Shown piece by piece: positions 28,902-37,246 of a stretch of DNA of 64,000 nt. The notes under the pieces are model-generated. The model was not told the DNA's origin and searched no databases. It saw nothing but the letters and a program-made list of their open reading frames with translations. A program made the translations under genes and the position numbers. Position 1 is the first letter of the stretch, and every line of letters begins with the position of its first letter. Where the stretch lies: the NCBI GenBank assembly GCA_022241785.1, contig JAKOMP010000012.1, forward strand, positions 1-64,000, written 5' to 3'. The DNA comes from Cyanocohniella sp. LLY. GTDB lineage: Bacteria > Cyanobacteriota > Cyanobacteriia > Cyanobacteriales > Nostocaceae.

Positions 28902-29327
28902 CTATATCTCTGACTTTTTCTCTGTATTCACATCTGAGTAACTGGACTCTATCGGTAGCTGCTTGACTGCTCCTAATCGTTTTTTTTTCCGAGTTAGATT
29001 TAATTTTTGCAATTCTCTACACATCATACTAGTACTTACTAATTGTCCCTGAGTTAAGAGCCAATATTCACAATATTCCGAAAGAGTTGCATCTGGATAT
29101 TTTTCTACCAATGCCACAAGTTGCGTCGCCGATTCTGCTAGTACTGCTTTTTTTCTTGTCCCTTGCTTACCAGGATTAACATGTCCTTGCTCTTGATACT
29201 GTTTCAACATTTTTTGCACAAAAGCTTTACCAACACCAAAGTTTACAGCTAACTTTCTAACTGAAATATTTCCTGAATGATAAGCATTGACTACTTTTTC
29301 TCTGAGATCGACGGAATATGGTTTCAT
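28902..29327 (-). CDS. IS630 transposase, helix-turn-helix part (OrfA)
   Basis: The 141-residue N-terminal DNA-binding half starts MKPYSVDLREKVVNAYHSGNISVRKLAVNFGVGKAFVQKML, a typical IS630/Tc1-mariner paired helix-turn-helix, followed by a second HTH. It ends just after a G AAA AAG slippery sequence where ribosomes can shift to the OrfB frame. Confidence 0.92.
   Translation of the reverse strand: MKPYSVDLREKVVNAYHSGNISVRKLAVNFGVGKAFVQKMLKQYQEQGHVNPGKQGTRKKAVLAESATQLVALVEKYPDATLSEYCEYWLLTQGQLVSTSMMCRELQKLNLTRKKKRLGAVKQLPIESSYSDVNTEKKSEI
28914..28920 (-). promoter_or_regulatory. Probable programmed -1 frameshift heptamer (G AAA AAG)
   Basis: In the OrfA frame the codons read ACA GAG AAA AAG TCA. 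Slipping back one base gives AGA GAA AAA GTC, which continues as KVRDIEPKNLVFLDEMG into OrfB. This matches the X XXY YYZ-type slippery logic used by many IS elements. Confidence 0.75.
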
Positions 29328-29493
29328 AATAATAGTTTATCTATTTTACATTATTGTACTTCACGTTACTGGAAAGTGCTGTATCTACCTAAGCTAGCTG
29401 ACAACCTACACAAGACCAATAATTGACATGAGCCTGGAGAGCTATTTTGAGTCATATGTCTGATCTGATTGACACTAACGATTCAACCCGAGC

Positions 29494-30177
29494 TTAGACC
29501 TTGCCCGCTAAATTAATCAACTGTTTGAAGTTGATGAGATCAATAATATTATTAGCGCTGTCAATTGATATCCAACCTTTTTCATGTAGTTTGTCCATGA
29601 TTTTGGTGGTGTCGTCTACACCGATTTCTGTCACTTCTGCTAAATCTTTAAAAGCAATATTGAGAATTTCTTTACCTTTGGCTGATTCCTGTCCGTAGCT
29701 TTCCCCCAAACTCACTAGAGTATGAGCAAGTTTGACAGCTGGCGGCGAAGAGCGAATTTGCAAGCGCTGGTTAATTTGCCGCAATCGTCTTACCATTAGC
29801 TGCAACATCCGGTGATGTAATTGTGGGTCTTTAAATAATATTTGAATGAAACGCTCTCTAGAAATGCTCAACAACTGCACTGGCGACAGAGCAATCACAT
29901 CGGTGGAACGGGGAGATTCATCTAAAATCGCCATTTCTCCAAAAAAATCCCCTCGGCCTAAAATTGCTAGGGCTACAGAATCATCTCCGGATGTGCGTCT
30001 TACTTTCACCCAGCCGGAAACTATGAAGTAAACTGCGTTACCCCAGGCGTCTTCCATCAACACAGCGCGCCCCACGGGATATTCATGTTCAATTGCTACA
30101 TTAAGTAACCATTCCAAAGTCTGTGGACTGGCTGTACTTAGTAAAGGGAAAAGTTGACTAAAAACCTCAGTTTGCAT
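29494..30177 (-). CDS. CRP/FNR-family transcriptional regulator
   Basis: The 227-residue protein has an N-terminal cyclic-nucleotide-binding-like beta-roll (VGRAVLMEDAWGNAVYFIVSGWVKVRR, GRGDFFGEMAILDESPRSTDVIA) and a C-terminal winged helix (NIAFKDLAEVTEIGVDDTTKIMDKLHEKGWI). The FGEMAILDESPRST segment resembles the phosphate-binding cassette, so it may bind a cyclic nucleotide. The HTH is less typical than in CRP. It is followed on the same strand by a PilB-N-like gene, and a link to motility or surface functions is possible. Confidence 0.85.
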   Translation of the reverse strand: MQTEVFSQLFPLLSTASPQTLEWLLNVAIEHEYPVGRAVLMEDAWGNAVYFIVSGWVKVRRTSGDDSVALAILGRGDFFGEMAILDESPRSTDVIALSPVQLLSISRERFIQILFKDPQLHHRMLQLMVRRLRQINQRLQIRSSPPAVKLAHTLVSLGESYGQESAKGKEILNIAFKDLAEVTEIGVDDTTKIMDKLHEKGWISIDSANNIIDLINFKQLINLAGKV

Positions 30178-30381
30178 GTAATCTCTACAATAAATGAGTT
30201 CAACTGTGGAAAATTAAATTGGCTAATATGAAAATTTCGCACCCGCAAATTAAGTATTAATACGGTATTTATTATGATAAATGAAACGTAAAATCTCCGT
30301 GAACAACTAGCCTAAGATTTCATTACAACATAACAATTGTGTATGCGATCGCAATCAGCGCTTTCACTGACACAATTGTTT

Positions 30382-31515
30382 CTAGTTGTGTTTGGGGATC
30401 TCACCAGTGTCTGTAAGTATTTTGATCTGTTTGTCTAAATTTTTGACTAGCTTATTTAAAGCCTCCACAGCCTCTAATTGCTCTGACTTGGGGCTAGGAT
30501 TGAGCAGTAGTCTTTGGTGCAGTTCTTGCAACTTCAAGCTGAGTTGTTGAGAAATTCCCAAGGCGTCACGACTGAGACGAGACAACTGTTGTTGTTGATA
30601 GAATTTTAAAGCCGCTCCTCGTAAAACCTGTAGTGTCGCCTCTTCACCGTACATTCCTGGCATTACCCGCAGGCGCAACAACAAGCGATTTTGTTGATAC
30701 AAGCATTCTTTTTCTACTTGTTTGGGTTCTGCAATTTGACTTACAGGTAGAGAAGCAAATCGCTTCAACTCATTCAGTACTCCCTGAAATACAGAGAGAG
30801 GAAGATTTTCTAAGACTGACTGCAATACTCCGTTATCACTCCAAATTATTCTTCCTTGGTAGGGTTGTCTTTCAAAATACAAGCGGCCAATACCCCCACC
30901 CAAAACTCGTCCTAGCAATTCTTTGAGTAATTTTTTGGGTGCTAGTGTTGCTAGCACTTCCACAGGAGTGAATAATTCTGGAGCTTCTACTTGCAACACA
31001 GTTAATTTACTCAGCAATTCTGCCGCAGAAGTTTCTTCGGTTTGCTTCTTATCTACAGCTGGAGACATATGGGAACTTGGAGATAAGCTAGGGAAATTCG
31101 GATCATGCTTAAAAAATTGTGGAGTTGCGGTTTTCTCGGAGGTGTTTCCCTGGGAATTCATCGGTTTGGTATCAGTGCCAGATGTATTTTTATAATTCAG
31201 GTAGGCTGACAAGATATTGCGGTGAGTCTCATAGGCAAGTTCTTCAGGCGCTATTGTGCAATTAAGATGAGACAAAATCGGATGCAGGTAATCTAACGCC
31301 CTGCTATCTTGGGGATCAACCATACCCAGTAGCAGCTTGTTGTCTGCCAATCCAAAAGGCACGATTTGGTGATATAGGCAAACTTCAAAGGACAAGAGAT
31401 TATCAATCAGCTGGAACACTTGCTCGCGTCTTTGCTCCCAATTTTTGGAAGTGCCATGTAACAATTGCTGCTCATGTGCTTTTGTATCCGTTGGTTTGCC
31501 CTCTGAAGACAACAT
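30382..31515 (-). CDS. PilB/GspE N-terminal (MshEN-like) domain protein
   Basis: The 377-residue protein has, at about residues 38-110, the pattern LIDNLLSFEVCLYHQIVPFGLADNKLLLGMVDPQDSRALDYLHPIL, seen in the N-terminal domains of type II secretion/type IV pilus ATPases, which can bind c-di-GMP. There is no ATPase domain. A central low-complexity linker (about 115-170) leads to a second alpha/beta domain with LLKELLGRVLGGGIGRLYFERQPYQGRI, and a C-terminal coiled coil. It may regulate pili or secretion; the assignment to a pathway is inference. Confidence 0.65.
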   Translation of the reverse strand: MLSSEGKPTDTKAHEQQLLHGTSKNWEQRREQVFQLIDNLLSFEVCLYHQIVPFGLADNKLLLGMVDPQDSRALDYLHPILSHLNCTIAPEELAYETHRNILSAYLNYKNTSGTDTKPMNSQGNTSEKTATPQFFKHDPNFPSLSPSSHMSPAVDKKQTEETSAAELLSKLTVLQVEAPELFTPVEVLATLAPKKLLKELLGRVLGGGIGRLYFERQPYQGRIIWSDNGVLQSVLENLPLSVFQGVLNELKRFASLPVSQIAEPKQVEKECLYQQNRLLLRLRVMPGMYGEEATLQVLRGAALKFYQQQQLSRLSRDALGISQQLSLKLQELHQRLLLNPSPKSEQLEAVEALNKLVKNLDKQIKILTDTGEIPKHN

Positions 31516-31734
31516 AAGTTTAATTACTGAGTTTTTTCGGATATTTTATGTTCCTATAAATATAACAGACAGTAAATAAAGATACTTTGTTGATTGAATG
31601 AAGTTAAATTAATTACTAATAAAATTATGTATAAATCCCAACTCTAACGTCAAAAGAACTGAGTAGTGTGTATGGTTATGTACTAGTTTCATGTGCGTAG
31701 AGGCATTTAGCCCTAAAACTCAGGAATAATTCAA

Positions 31735-32868
31735 CTATTCCTGAGTTCTTAAAGATTGGGCTGCCAGATAGACTTTAGTCCATTCGCCCATCACTTGATG
31801 AGTTTTGAGCTTTAACTGTAGGGCTATTGCTTCTATTGAGTTGCCAGCTTTTCGTAAATCGAGGATCTGCTGCCCCAGAGGAGTTAATTTTTCATGAAGT
31901 TGCTGCCACTGATTTTGAGTTAGCCCCAAATTATTTTCTTGTAGAGAAGTTGCCAGCCAGGAATCCACGAGTTCGGGTTGATTTTTAAGGGCAAAAACAC
32001 GCACTGCATGGTAGCTAATTTTTTCTCGCAGTCGATAAACTTCTTTGATGGGCTTGTGAAATTTGTTGGCGATCTCTTCTTGAGATTTACCTTGGAGATA
32101 CAGTCGCAGCCATTCTACCGCCTCGGTGCCGAGATTCTCTTGTAAATAATCGGCAAATTCCTGTTGTACTATCTGCCGCAGTACTTGTTGTTCTTCTAAT
32201 TGTTGTGTTTCCTGATATTCGGCGATCGCTTGATTATCAGCTAAGTTCACGCGATGATCACTGTCATCCGTGAGGATTTCTTCGGAAACTAGCCTGATTA
32301 AGTCATTAGTGGGTACTTGGGTTAAGCCACCACGTTGGGTGCGACGTAAGTAGTTGACAAATCTATAGACGAGTAGTGGTTGATTGCGTATTGGTCGCAT
32401 CGAATACTCTTCTATACTGGCAAATAACAAAATGTCTCGCAGCCGTTTATCGGTTGTAAACTCGGCGATACAAGCCATTTGCTGCTGCATGTACTTATCG
32501 CTTTGCAATAATTCTTGTACAACTTCTTGCAAGACATCCATCACACCGCGCTGGCGATCGCGACTTAAAGAAACCCATGTTTGAATTTTATTACGTAATG
32601 TAACTAGACTTCCCAAGCGCATAAGCAGGTTGCGATAAGCACGTTCTCGCCCAGTGCCCAAGTAGCGTTGATGTAAAATTTTCCAGCGATATTCCATTGC
32701 TTGTTTGGCAATATCGAGTTCCTTCGGGTTGAGCAAGTCGAACCGTGTGAAGTCACTGCCTAAAAGCCAGAGTACAATACTTTCTCTGGTGGCTATACTT
32801 TCATCTGGACAATCCGTAGCTAGACGATTGCCCCAATACTGCGCTAATTTTTCTGCCTCCGTTGTCAT
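31735..32868 (-). CDS. HetZ-related protein
   Basis: The C-terminal half resembles HetZ, the early heterocyst differentiation regulator: ELVDSWLATSLQENNLGLTQNQWQQL, followed by a second HTH-like unit GNSIEAIALQLKLKTHQVMGEW. A first sigma-like HTH lies at LQGKSQEEIANKFHKPIKEVYRLREKISYHAVRVF. HetZ itself has a different N-terminus, so this is called a HetZ-related protein, not hetZ. The start is taken at MTTEAEK (32868); an in-frame ATG lies at 32910. DNA binding is likely. Confidence 0.7.
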   Translation of the reverse strand: MTTEAEKLAQYWGNRLATDCPDESIATRESIVLWLLGSDFTRFDLLNPKELDIAKQAMEYRWKILHQRYLGTGRERAYRNLLMRLGSLVTLRNKIQTWVSLSRDRQRGVMDVLQEVVQELLQSDKYMQQQMACIAEFTTDKRLRDILLFASIEEYSMRPIRNQPLLVYRFVNYLRRTQRGGLTQVPTNDLIRLVSEEILTDDSDHRVNLADNQAIAEYQETQQLEEQQVLRQIVQQEFADYLQENLGTEAVEWLRLYLQGKSQEEIANKFHKPIKEVYRLREKISYHAVRVFALKNQPELVDSWLATSLQENNLGLTQNQWQQLHEKLTPLGQQILDLRKAGNSIEAIALQLKLKTHQVMGEWTKVYLAAQSLRTQE

Positions 32869-32922
32869 AGTGAGATTGCGCTCCTTGAAACCCTGTTTTA
32901 AAGTTTGCATCACAACCCCCAT

Positions 32923-33640
32923 TTATCGCCCTTAATCTATATGTTGGCAGTTACCCATGAGTCTGTCTTTTCTAAGAAGACATCTCAACTGTTCTATTGT
33001 TATTACGTTGCGAGTTACAAACTTTATGCAAAATATATGGAAAGATTTCTAAATCTTGTTATTACTGAGTTTAATTGCTACAGCGACTAAACTCAGCTAT
33101 GCCAATTTGCAATAAGAATGTACTAAAGATACAAGCAGGGGAACCAAGATGGAGTCTGACTTTCTTGATGATCTCAAACCTACTACCTAGCTACGTTAAG
33201 GCTTAGTTTTCTGTAGGCAGGGTGCCATGAAGAATTGCTATTTAGATATTCGATACTTGCTAAATTACGCAATAATCGGGGAGAAACAAGGGAGATGATG
33301 AGGTTATCCTGTAAGTATTTACACTGCTAAATCTAGATAAGTCTCAGGTCTTTAATTGCCTGATTAATTAACTTCTTTAGTGGATATTATACAAATTTTT
33401 TGCCATAGTATTATTTTCTAATATAGTTATTAATATAACTAAGCTTGTCTAAGTATTGAAAATCGTATATTTTCAGACACGTGAGATTTACTTATGATGC
33501 CTATGAGTAAATAATTAGACTTGATATATGTAAAAATACATACAATAATTATTGTTGTGAGGTGCCATAAATGATTGCGCGGAGCGCAGTAACGGAGTTA
33601 ATCGCACTTTGCTAATCACAAGTTTCATAATTGATTAACA
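32923..33640. other. 700-bp AT-rich intergenic region
   Basis: No gene is supported. A 61-codon frame at 32905-33090 has no family signal. Inverted words near 33470-33560 (TATGTAAAAATACATA) may form small hairpins. The region presumably contains promoters for the HetZ-related gene on the left and for the structured RNA on the right. Confidence 0.5.
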
Positions 33641-33649
33641 CTGGATCTT

Positions 33650-33815
33650 TCAACTTTTGACCCCGAAGTAAGGTTTTAAGCCGTACTTCGGACAAAAATT
33701 TTGGGATTACAGGGGAGGTGGCAACCCTAACATCACCTGACGCTAGTCAGCGCCAGTCGGGAAATTCACCCACCGCAGTGGTTCCCTCTTGTAAGTGGCC
33801 TGCTTTTTTTATTGT
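33650..33815 (+). ncRNA. Candidate structured non-coding RNA, family not recognised
   Basis: The sequence has compact nested pairing. CCGAAGTA/TACTTCGG (33663-33670 with 33682-33689) closes a hairpin. TTACA-GGGGA (from about 33706) pairs with TCCCTC-TGTAA (to about 33795). Inside are AGGTG/CACCT, CTGAC/GTCAG and CCAC/GTGG hairpins. It ends at GTGGCCTGCTTTTTTT, a plausible transcript end. No open frame covers it and the flanking gene is convergent, so a stand-alone small RNA is more likely than a riboswitch. It lacks the signatures I know for SRP RNA, tmRNA, RNase P RNA and common riboswitches. Confidence 0.55.
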
Positions 33816-33836
33816 CTATTGATCAACTTAACGTGA

Positions 33837-34184
33837 TTACCTGTTAGATGAGCGCACAATGGGATTGTTCACAGAATCGCGATACTGTTGTACCTGTTCT
33901 GTGTAACCTATGGGCAGAACAGCTTCGACGTTTTCATGGGGACGAGCAATAATTACCCAGGATTCTAAAGTACCGCCATGAACATTTTCTGCGGCTTCAA
34001 TGCCAGCAGCCATAGCAGTTTTTACCTCCGAAACATCTCCGCGAATATTGATTGTAAAACGAGCGCTACCCACTCTGATATAACCAACAAGGGTGACTCG
34101 ACCAGCTTTAACCATAGCGTCTGCTGCTGCTAGTACAGCAGGAAAACCTTTAGTTTCAAGTGCTCCAACGGCCTGTAATGACAT
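33837..34184 (-). CDS. ccmK4: Carboxysome shell hexamer protein CcmK4-like (BMC domain)
   Basis: The 115-residue single BMC-domain protein begins [51 protein letters not shown]. It has a C-terminal extension beyond the fold ([14 protein letters not shown]), as in CcmK4. A ribosome-binding site (AGGAG) precedes the ATG at 34184. It lies 84 bp after the other shell gene in the same direction. CcmK3 and CcmK4 are known as a paired locus separate from the main ccm operon and make minor shell hexamers that tune permeability. Confidence 0.9.
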   Translation of the reverse strand: MSLQAVGALETKGFPAVLAAADAMVKAGRVTLVGYIRVGSARFTINIRGDVSEVKTAMAAGIEAAENVHGGTLESWVIIARPHENVEAVLPIGYTEQVQQYRDSVNNPIVRSSNR

Positions 34185-34268
34185 TAATAATCTCCTGTAT
34201 GAAAAACGTATGTGGCGCAATCGATAAATTATACGCAGCTTTGCTACGTAGTTTAATGACGAATTTGC

Positions 34269-34580
34269 CTAGAACATACGGAATGGTTCAGATTCTTCGG
34301 TGAAGTGGATTGGTAGAATGGTCTCCACATTTTCTGGGGGATTAGGAACAATGTAGTGGGTGATTACTTGACCGCCATGAGCTTGTTCTCCGGCGGCTAT
34401 TCCTGCTGCTACTGCTGTTTTAACTTCAGCAACATGTCCCCGAACAGCGACTAACATCCGAGCGCTTTCAGCTTGACCATAATACACAATTGTGACTGCG
34501 GCAGATTTTACCATTGCATCCGCTGCTGCTAGCACAGCAGGAAAGCCTAAGGTTTCAATTACGCCAACCGCCATTGGCAT
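34269..34580 (-). CDS. ccmK3: Carboxysome shell protein CcmK3-like (BMC domain)
   Basis: The 103-residue BMC protein starts [57 protein letters not shown]. The length and the divergent pore-facing segment are as in CcmK3, and it precedes ccmK4. CcmK3 is known to need CcmK4 to form heterohexamers. The ATG at 34580 is chosen because GGAG lies 8 bases before it; the frame extends further upstream without a ribosome-binding site. Confidence 0.88.
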   Translation of the reverse strand: MPMAVGVIETLGFPAVLAAADAMVKSAAVTIVYYGQAESARMLVAVRGHVAEVKTAVAAGIAAGEQAHGGQVITHYIVPNPPENVETILPIHFTEESEPFRMF

Positions 34581-34692
34581 GGCATTAGCTCCTGAGTCGA
34601 AAAATGAAGTGATATCAATTGTACGAGGCTTTCGTACCAATTTTGACATTTGGCAAAATTTTCTGTCAGCCCCTTACTGTAAACTAAAAATT

Positions 34693-35607
34693 ATGTTTCC
34701 TAGTTTTTTACCTACCACAGTTGGGCAACTGACAGAACCAGCCTCCATCGCCTTGGCTCAAAGCATTCAAAGCCAAGAGATCGCTACCCCTTTAATTAAT
34801 CAACTCATTACCACTACCTATGTACAACAAGGTGATGGTGGTACACCTATTTTATTAATTCACGGTTTCGATGGTTCAGTGTTAGAATTTCGTCGCCTTT
34901 TGCCACTGCTGGCAGAGGATAATGAAACCTGGGCAGTAGATTTGTTGGGATTTGGGTTTACAGACAGAATCGCTGGCTTACAATTTAGCCCCATTGCCAT
35001 TAAAACTCATCTGTATCATTTCTGGAAAACCCTGATTAACCAACCTGTAATTTTGGTGGGTGCTTCAATGGGGGGTGCAGCAGCAATTGATTTCACCCTG
35101 ACTTACCCAGAAGTAGTAGAAAAACTAGTTTTAATAGACAGTGCTGGGTTGAAAGGCGGCTCACCATTAAGCAAATTGATGTTTCCGCCATTGGATGCTT
35201 TTGCAGCTAATTTTTTGCGTAATCCCCAAGTACGCGATCGCATTTCCCGCACTGCTTACAAAAATAAGCTTTTAGCATCGCTTGATTCTCAATTATGTGC
35301 TGCATTACATTTAGAAATGCCTAATTGGCGCCAAGCCTTGATTGCTTTCACCAAAAGTGGCGGGTACAGTGCTTTTAAACTGAAGCAGCTTGCAGAAATT
35401 GTGCAACCAACTTTAATTTTGTGGGGTGATACAGATCAGATTTTAGGTACAGTAGATGCCAATAAGTTTAAAAAGGCAATTCCCCATAGTAAACTCATCT
35501 GGATTCAAGACTCTGGACATGTCCCACATTTAGAACAACCACAAATAACCGCCCACCACATTTTAGAATTTCGGAAATTTGTTCGTAGTCAGGACTTTAG
35601 TCCTTAA
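34693..35607 (+). CDS. Alpha/beta hydrolase
   Basis: The 304-residue alpha/beta hydrolase has oxyanion region LIHGFDGS, nucleophile elbow GASMGGAA (Ser), acid Asp in LWGDTDQIL, and catalytic His in DSGHVPHLEQP. A short leader precedes the fold. It is divergently transcribed from ccmK3. The substrate is unknown. The ATG at 34693 is favoured, since the longer open frame overlaps ccmK3 coding sequence. Confidence 0.9.
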   Translation: MFPSFLPTTVGQLTEPASIALAQSIQSQEIATPLINQLITTTYVQQGDGGTPILLIHGFDGSVLEFRRLLPLLAEDNETWAVDLLGFGFTDRIAGLQFSPIAIKTHLYHFWKTLINQPVILVGASMGGAAAIDFTLTYPEVVEKLVLIDSAGLKGGSPLSKLMFPPLDAFAANFLRNPQVRDRISRTAYKNKLLASLDSQLCAALHLEMPNWRQALIAFTKSGGYSAFKLKQLAEIVQPTLILWGDTDQILGTVDANKFKKAIPHSKLIWIQDSGHVPHLEQPQITAHHILEFRKFVRSQDFSP

Positions 35608-35681
35608 TATTGTCAGCACTAAAGTGCTTACTACAAACCCGCGCAACTATTAATCTATAATCACCACGTAGTCCGAATTAC

Positions 35682-36308
35682 CTAGTCGTATAACCAAGTA
35701 TTAGCAGCAAAATCGTCTTCTTCTTTCTGACGTTCTAACAAATGTTCTGGTACACGATGTGATTTCCTATAGCCCATTGGGTCATATTTTTCTTTGACTT
35801 GAATTGCGGATTTATTTTCTTTTTCTTGTTGCACTTTTTCTTGTTGCAATAAATTCTTTTCTTTCTCTTGTTGCAATAATTCTTTTTCTCTTTCTTTTTC
35901 TTGTTTCAAAGAATTATTTTCTTCTATGAGTTGAGAATTAGCTTCAGCAAGGTGTATTGCTGCTTTTTTAGCTTCTTGCAGTTCTTTTGTCAGTTTTTCT
36001 GTCGAGGCTTTTTGTTCAGACACACTTGATTGCAAATCTGCAATTTGCTGCTGGAGAGATTTTTCTTTGTCTTGCTTTTTTTCTAAAGTTTCTTTTAACT
36101 CTTTGATAATAATTTCCAAATCAGCCTTAGTAGGAATGGTGCGTTTAGCAGCAGTTGGTTCTGGTGTCTGCGTTGGTGATGCTGCTGCGGCTGGAGTCTC
36201 TTGTTCAGTAACTTCTTCAGCGGTAACTTCAATCACAGAGTCATTTTCATTCGGTGTCAATTTTTGTGCTTCTTCTTGTATTAAGTCAGAAAGACGTTTC
36301 TTAACCAT
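35682..36308 (-). CDS. Coiled-coil partner of the ParA-type ATPase; McdB-like candidate
   Basis: The 208-residue protein has a charged N-terminus ([16 protein letters not shown]), a Pro/Ala/Thr-rich disordered stretch at about residues 30-70, a long coiled coil rich in Lys, Glu and Gln (about 80-180), and a short tail with a single Trp near the C-terminus (NTWLYD). Cyanobacterial McdB proteins share these traits: disordered, Gln-rich coiled coil and a C-terminal Trp. They phase-separate with McdA to space carboxysomes. The start codon overlaps the ParA stop (TAATG). The nearby ccmK3-ccmK4 genes support the idea, but sequence identity is not proven. Confidence 0.6.
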   Translation of the reverse strand: MVKKRLSDLIQEEAQKLTPNENDSVIEVTAEEVTEQETPAAAASPTQTPEPTAAKRTIPTKADLEIIIKELKETLEKKQDKEKSLQQQIADLQSSVSEQKASTEKLTKELQEAKKAAIHLAEANSQLIEENNSLKQEKEREKELLQQEKEKNLLQQEKVQQEKENKSAIQVKEKYDPMGYRKSHRVPEHLLERQKEEDDFAANTWLYD

Positions 36309-36940
36309 TATTTTCTCCAATCAAGCAGTAATTCATCAGCTACACGGCGGTAATCTAACTCCGCCTCCCGCGCATTCTTTCCTCGCCATTGAGTAATCGC
36401 TACACCCTCCAGTGCAGCCCTTTCATGAGCTTTATAAGTACGGATGAAGGCTTTACAAACCGGAATTCCCATCCGCAATAGAGTTTCTTGTGCTTCTCTG
36501 GCTTCACCCACACTTCTAGCATCAACTTTAGTTAGTAGTACCCGATGGGGAACTCCCACAGGTCTAACGGATGTCTTGACTGTCTCAACAAGAACCGCTA
36601 AATCCATAGCAGATGGTGGTGTAGGCAAAACTAGATAATCTGCGATCGCTACTACTGTCACTAATGCTTCAGAGTGCAACGCCGGGGGCGTATCCACCAC
36701 TACTAAATCGTAACCTGTTATCTTTCTTAAATCACCTAACAGTTGCGGATTACTTTCTTGGGATAGATCAAAATCCATGCCATTCTGATTACGCCCTGCC
36801 CACCAACTGGCAGAACCTTGAATATCTGCATCAATGAGAATCACCTTGCTCTTTTTCCCAAATTGTGCAGCCAAATTGACTGCGGTAGTCGTTTTACCGA
36901 CTCCTCCCTTACCGTTGAGAATAATAATGATTTTTGGCAC
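36308..36940 (-). CDS. ParA/MinD-type ATPase; McdA-like candidate
   Basis: The 210-residue deviant-Walker ATPase has N-terminal [27 protein letters not shown] at switch [12 protein letters not shown] at Walker B, and a C-terminal [10 protein letters not shown] gene for a coiled-coil protein overlaps its stop codon. ParA ATPases position plasmids, chemoreceptors or carboxysomes on the nucleoid. Because the neighbouring locus is ccmK3-ccmK4 and the partner looks like McdB, McdA (type 2, with standard Walker A lysine) is the best reading. A plasmid-partition origin is less likely in this setting. Confidence 0.85.
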   Translation of the reverse strand: MPKIIIILNGKGGVGKTTTAVNLAAQFGKKSKVILIDADIQGSASWWAGRNQNGMDFDLSQESNPQLLGDLRKITGYDLVVVDTPPALHSEALVTVVAIADYLVLPTPPSAMDLAVLVETVKTSVRPVGVPHRVLLTKVDARSVGEAREAQETLLRMGIPVCKAFIRTYKAHERAALEGVAITQWRGKNAREAELDYRRVADELLLDWRK

Positions 36941-37051
36941 TGCTTACTTCCGACGCTGCCTTAGATGAATATACCGCTTTGTGTGGACTCTCATCACAGA
37001 AAAACTCATAAAATATAAAAATTCAGCAGCCGTCATTCTAAACAAACTTCT

Positions 37052-37246
37052 ATGACAGCAACCTACAACTTGCCAGATGGTGACAAAATACTACACTATC
37101 TGCGGTTGATAAATTTTATCACTCTACCAGTGAAATATGTAGAAAATTTTGCCAAAGTTTATGTTCTACCTAGTTTGTTCGCGCAGCATCCGCCTGATCG
37201 CAGGGCTTTTCTGTATCACACTGAGAAACTCTATCTCCCTACCTGA
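37052..37246 (+). CDS. Possible small hypothetical protein
   Basis: A 64-codon frame gives a fairly protein-like sequence (HYLRLINFITLPVKYVENFAKVYVLPSLFAQHPPDRRAF). It overlaps the 3' end of the DAHP synthase gene by 8 bp in convergent orientation. No family or ribosome-binding site is recognised. It is kept at low confidence. Confidence 0.25.
   Translation: MTATYNLPDGDKILHYLRLINFITLPVKYVENFAKVYVLPSLFAQHPPDRRAFLYHTEKLYLPT

Larger units (their letters stand above)
28366..29381 (-). mobile_element. IS630-family insertion sequence, 1016 bp
   Basis: The element is flanked by TA on both sides (28364-28365 and 29382-29383). The terminal inverted repeats share CAGCACTTTCC at their tips and GTGAAGTACA/ATGAAGTACA further in (about 24 of 30 positions). 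It encodes a two-frame transposase on the minus strand. It appears intact and potentially active. Confidence 0.92.

Noticed and set aside
33650-33815. Structured RNA considered as a cobalamin or other riboswitch
   Set aside because: No downstream co-directional gene and no diagnostic core motif; a stand-alone RNA fits better.
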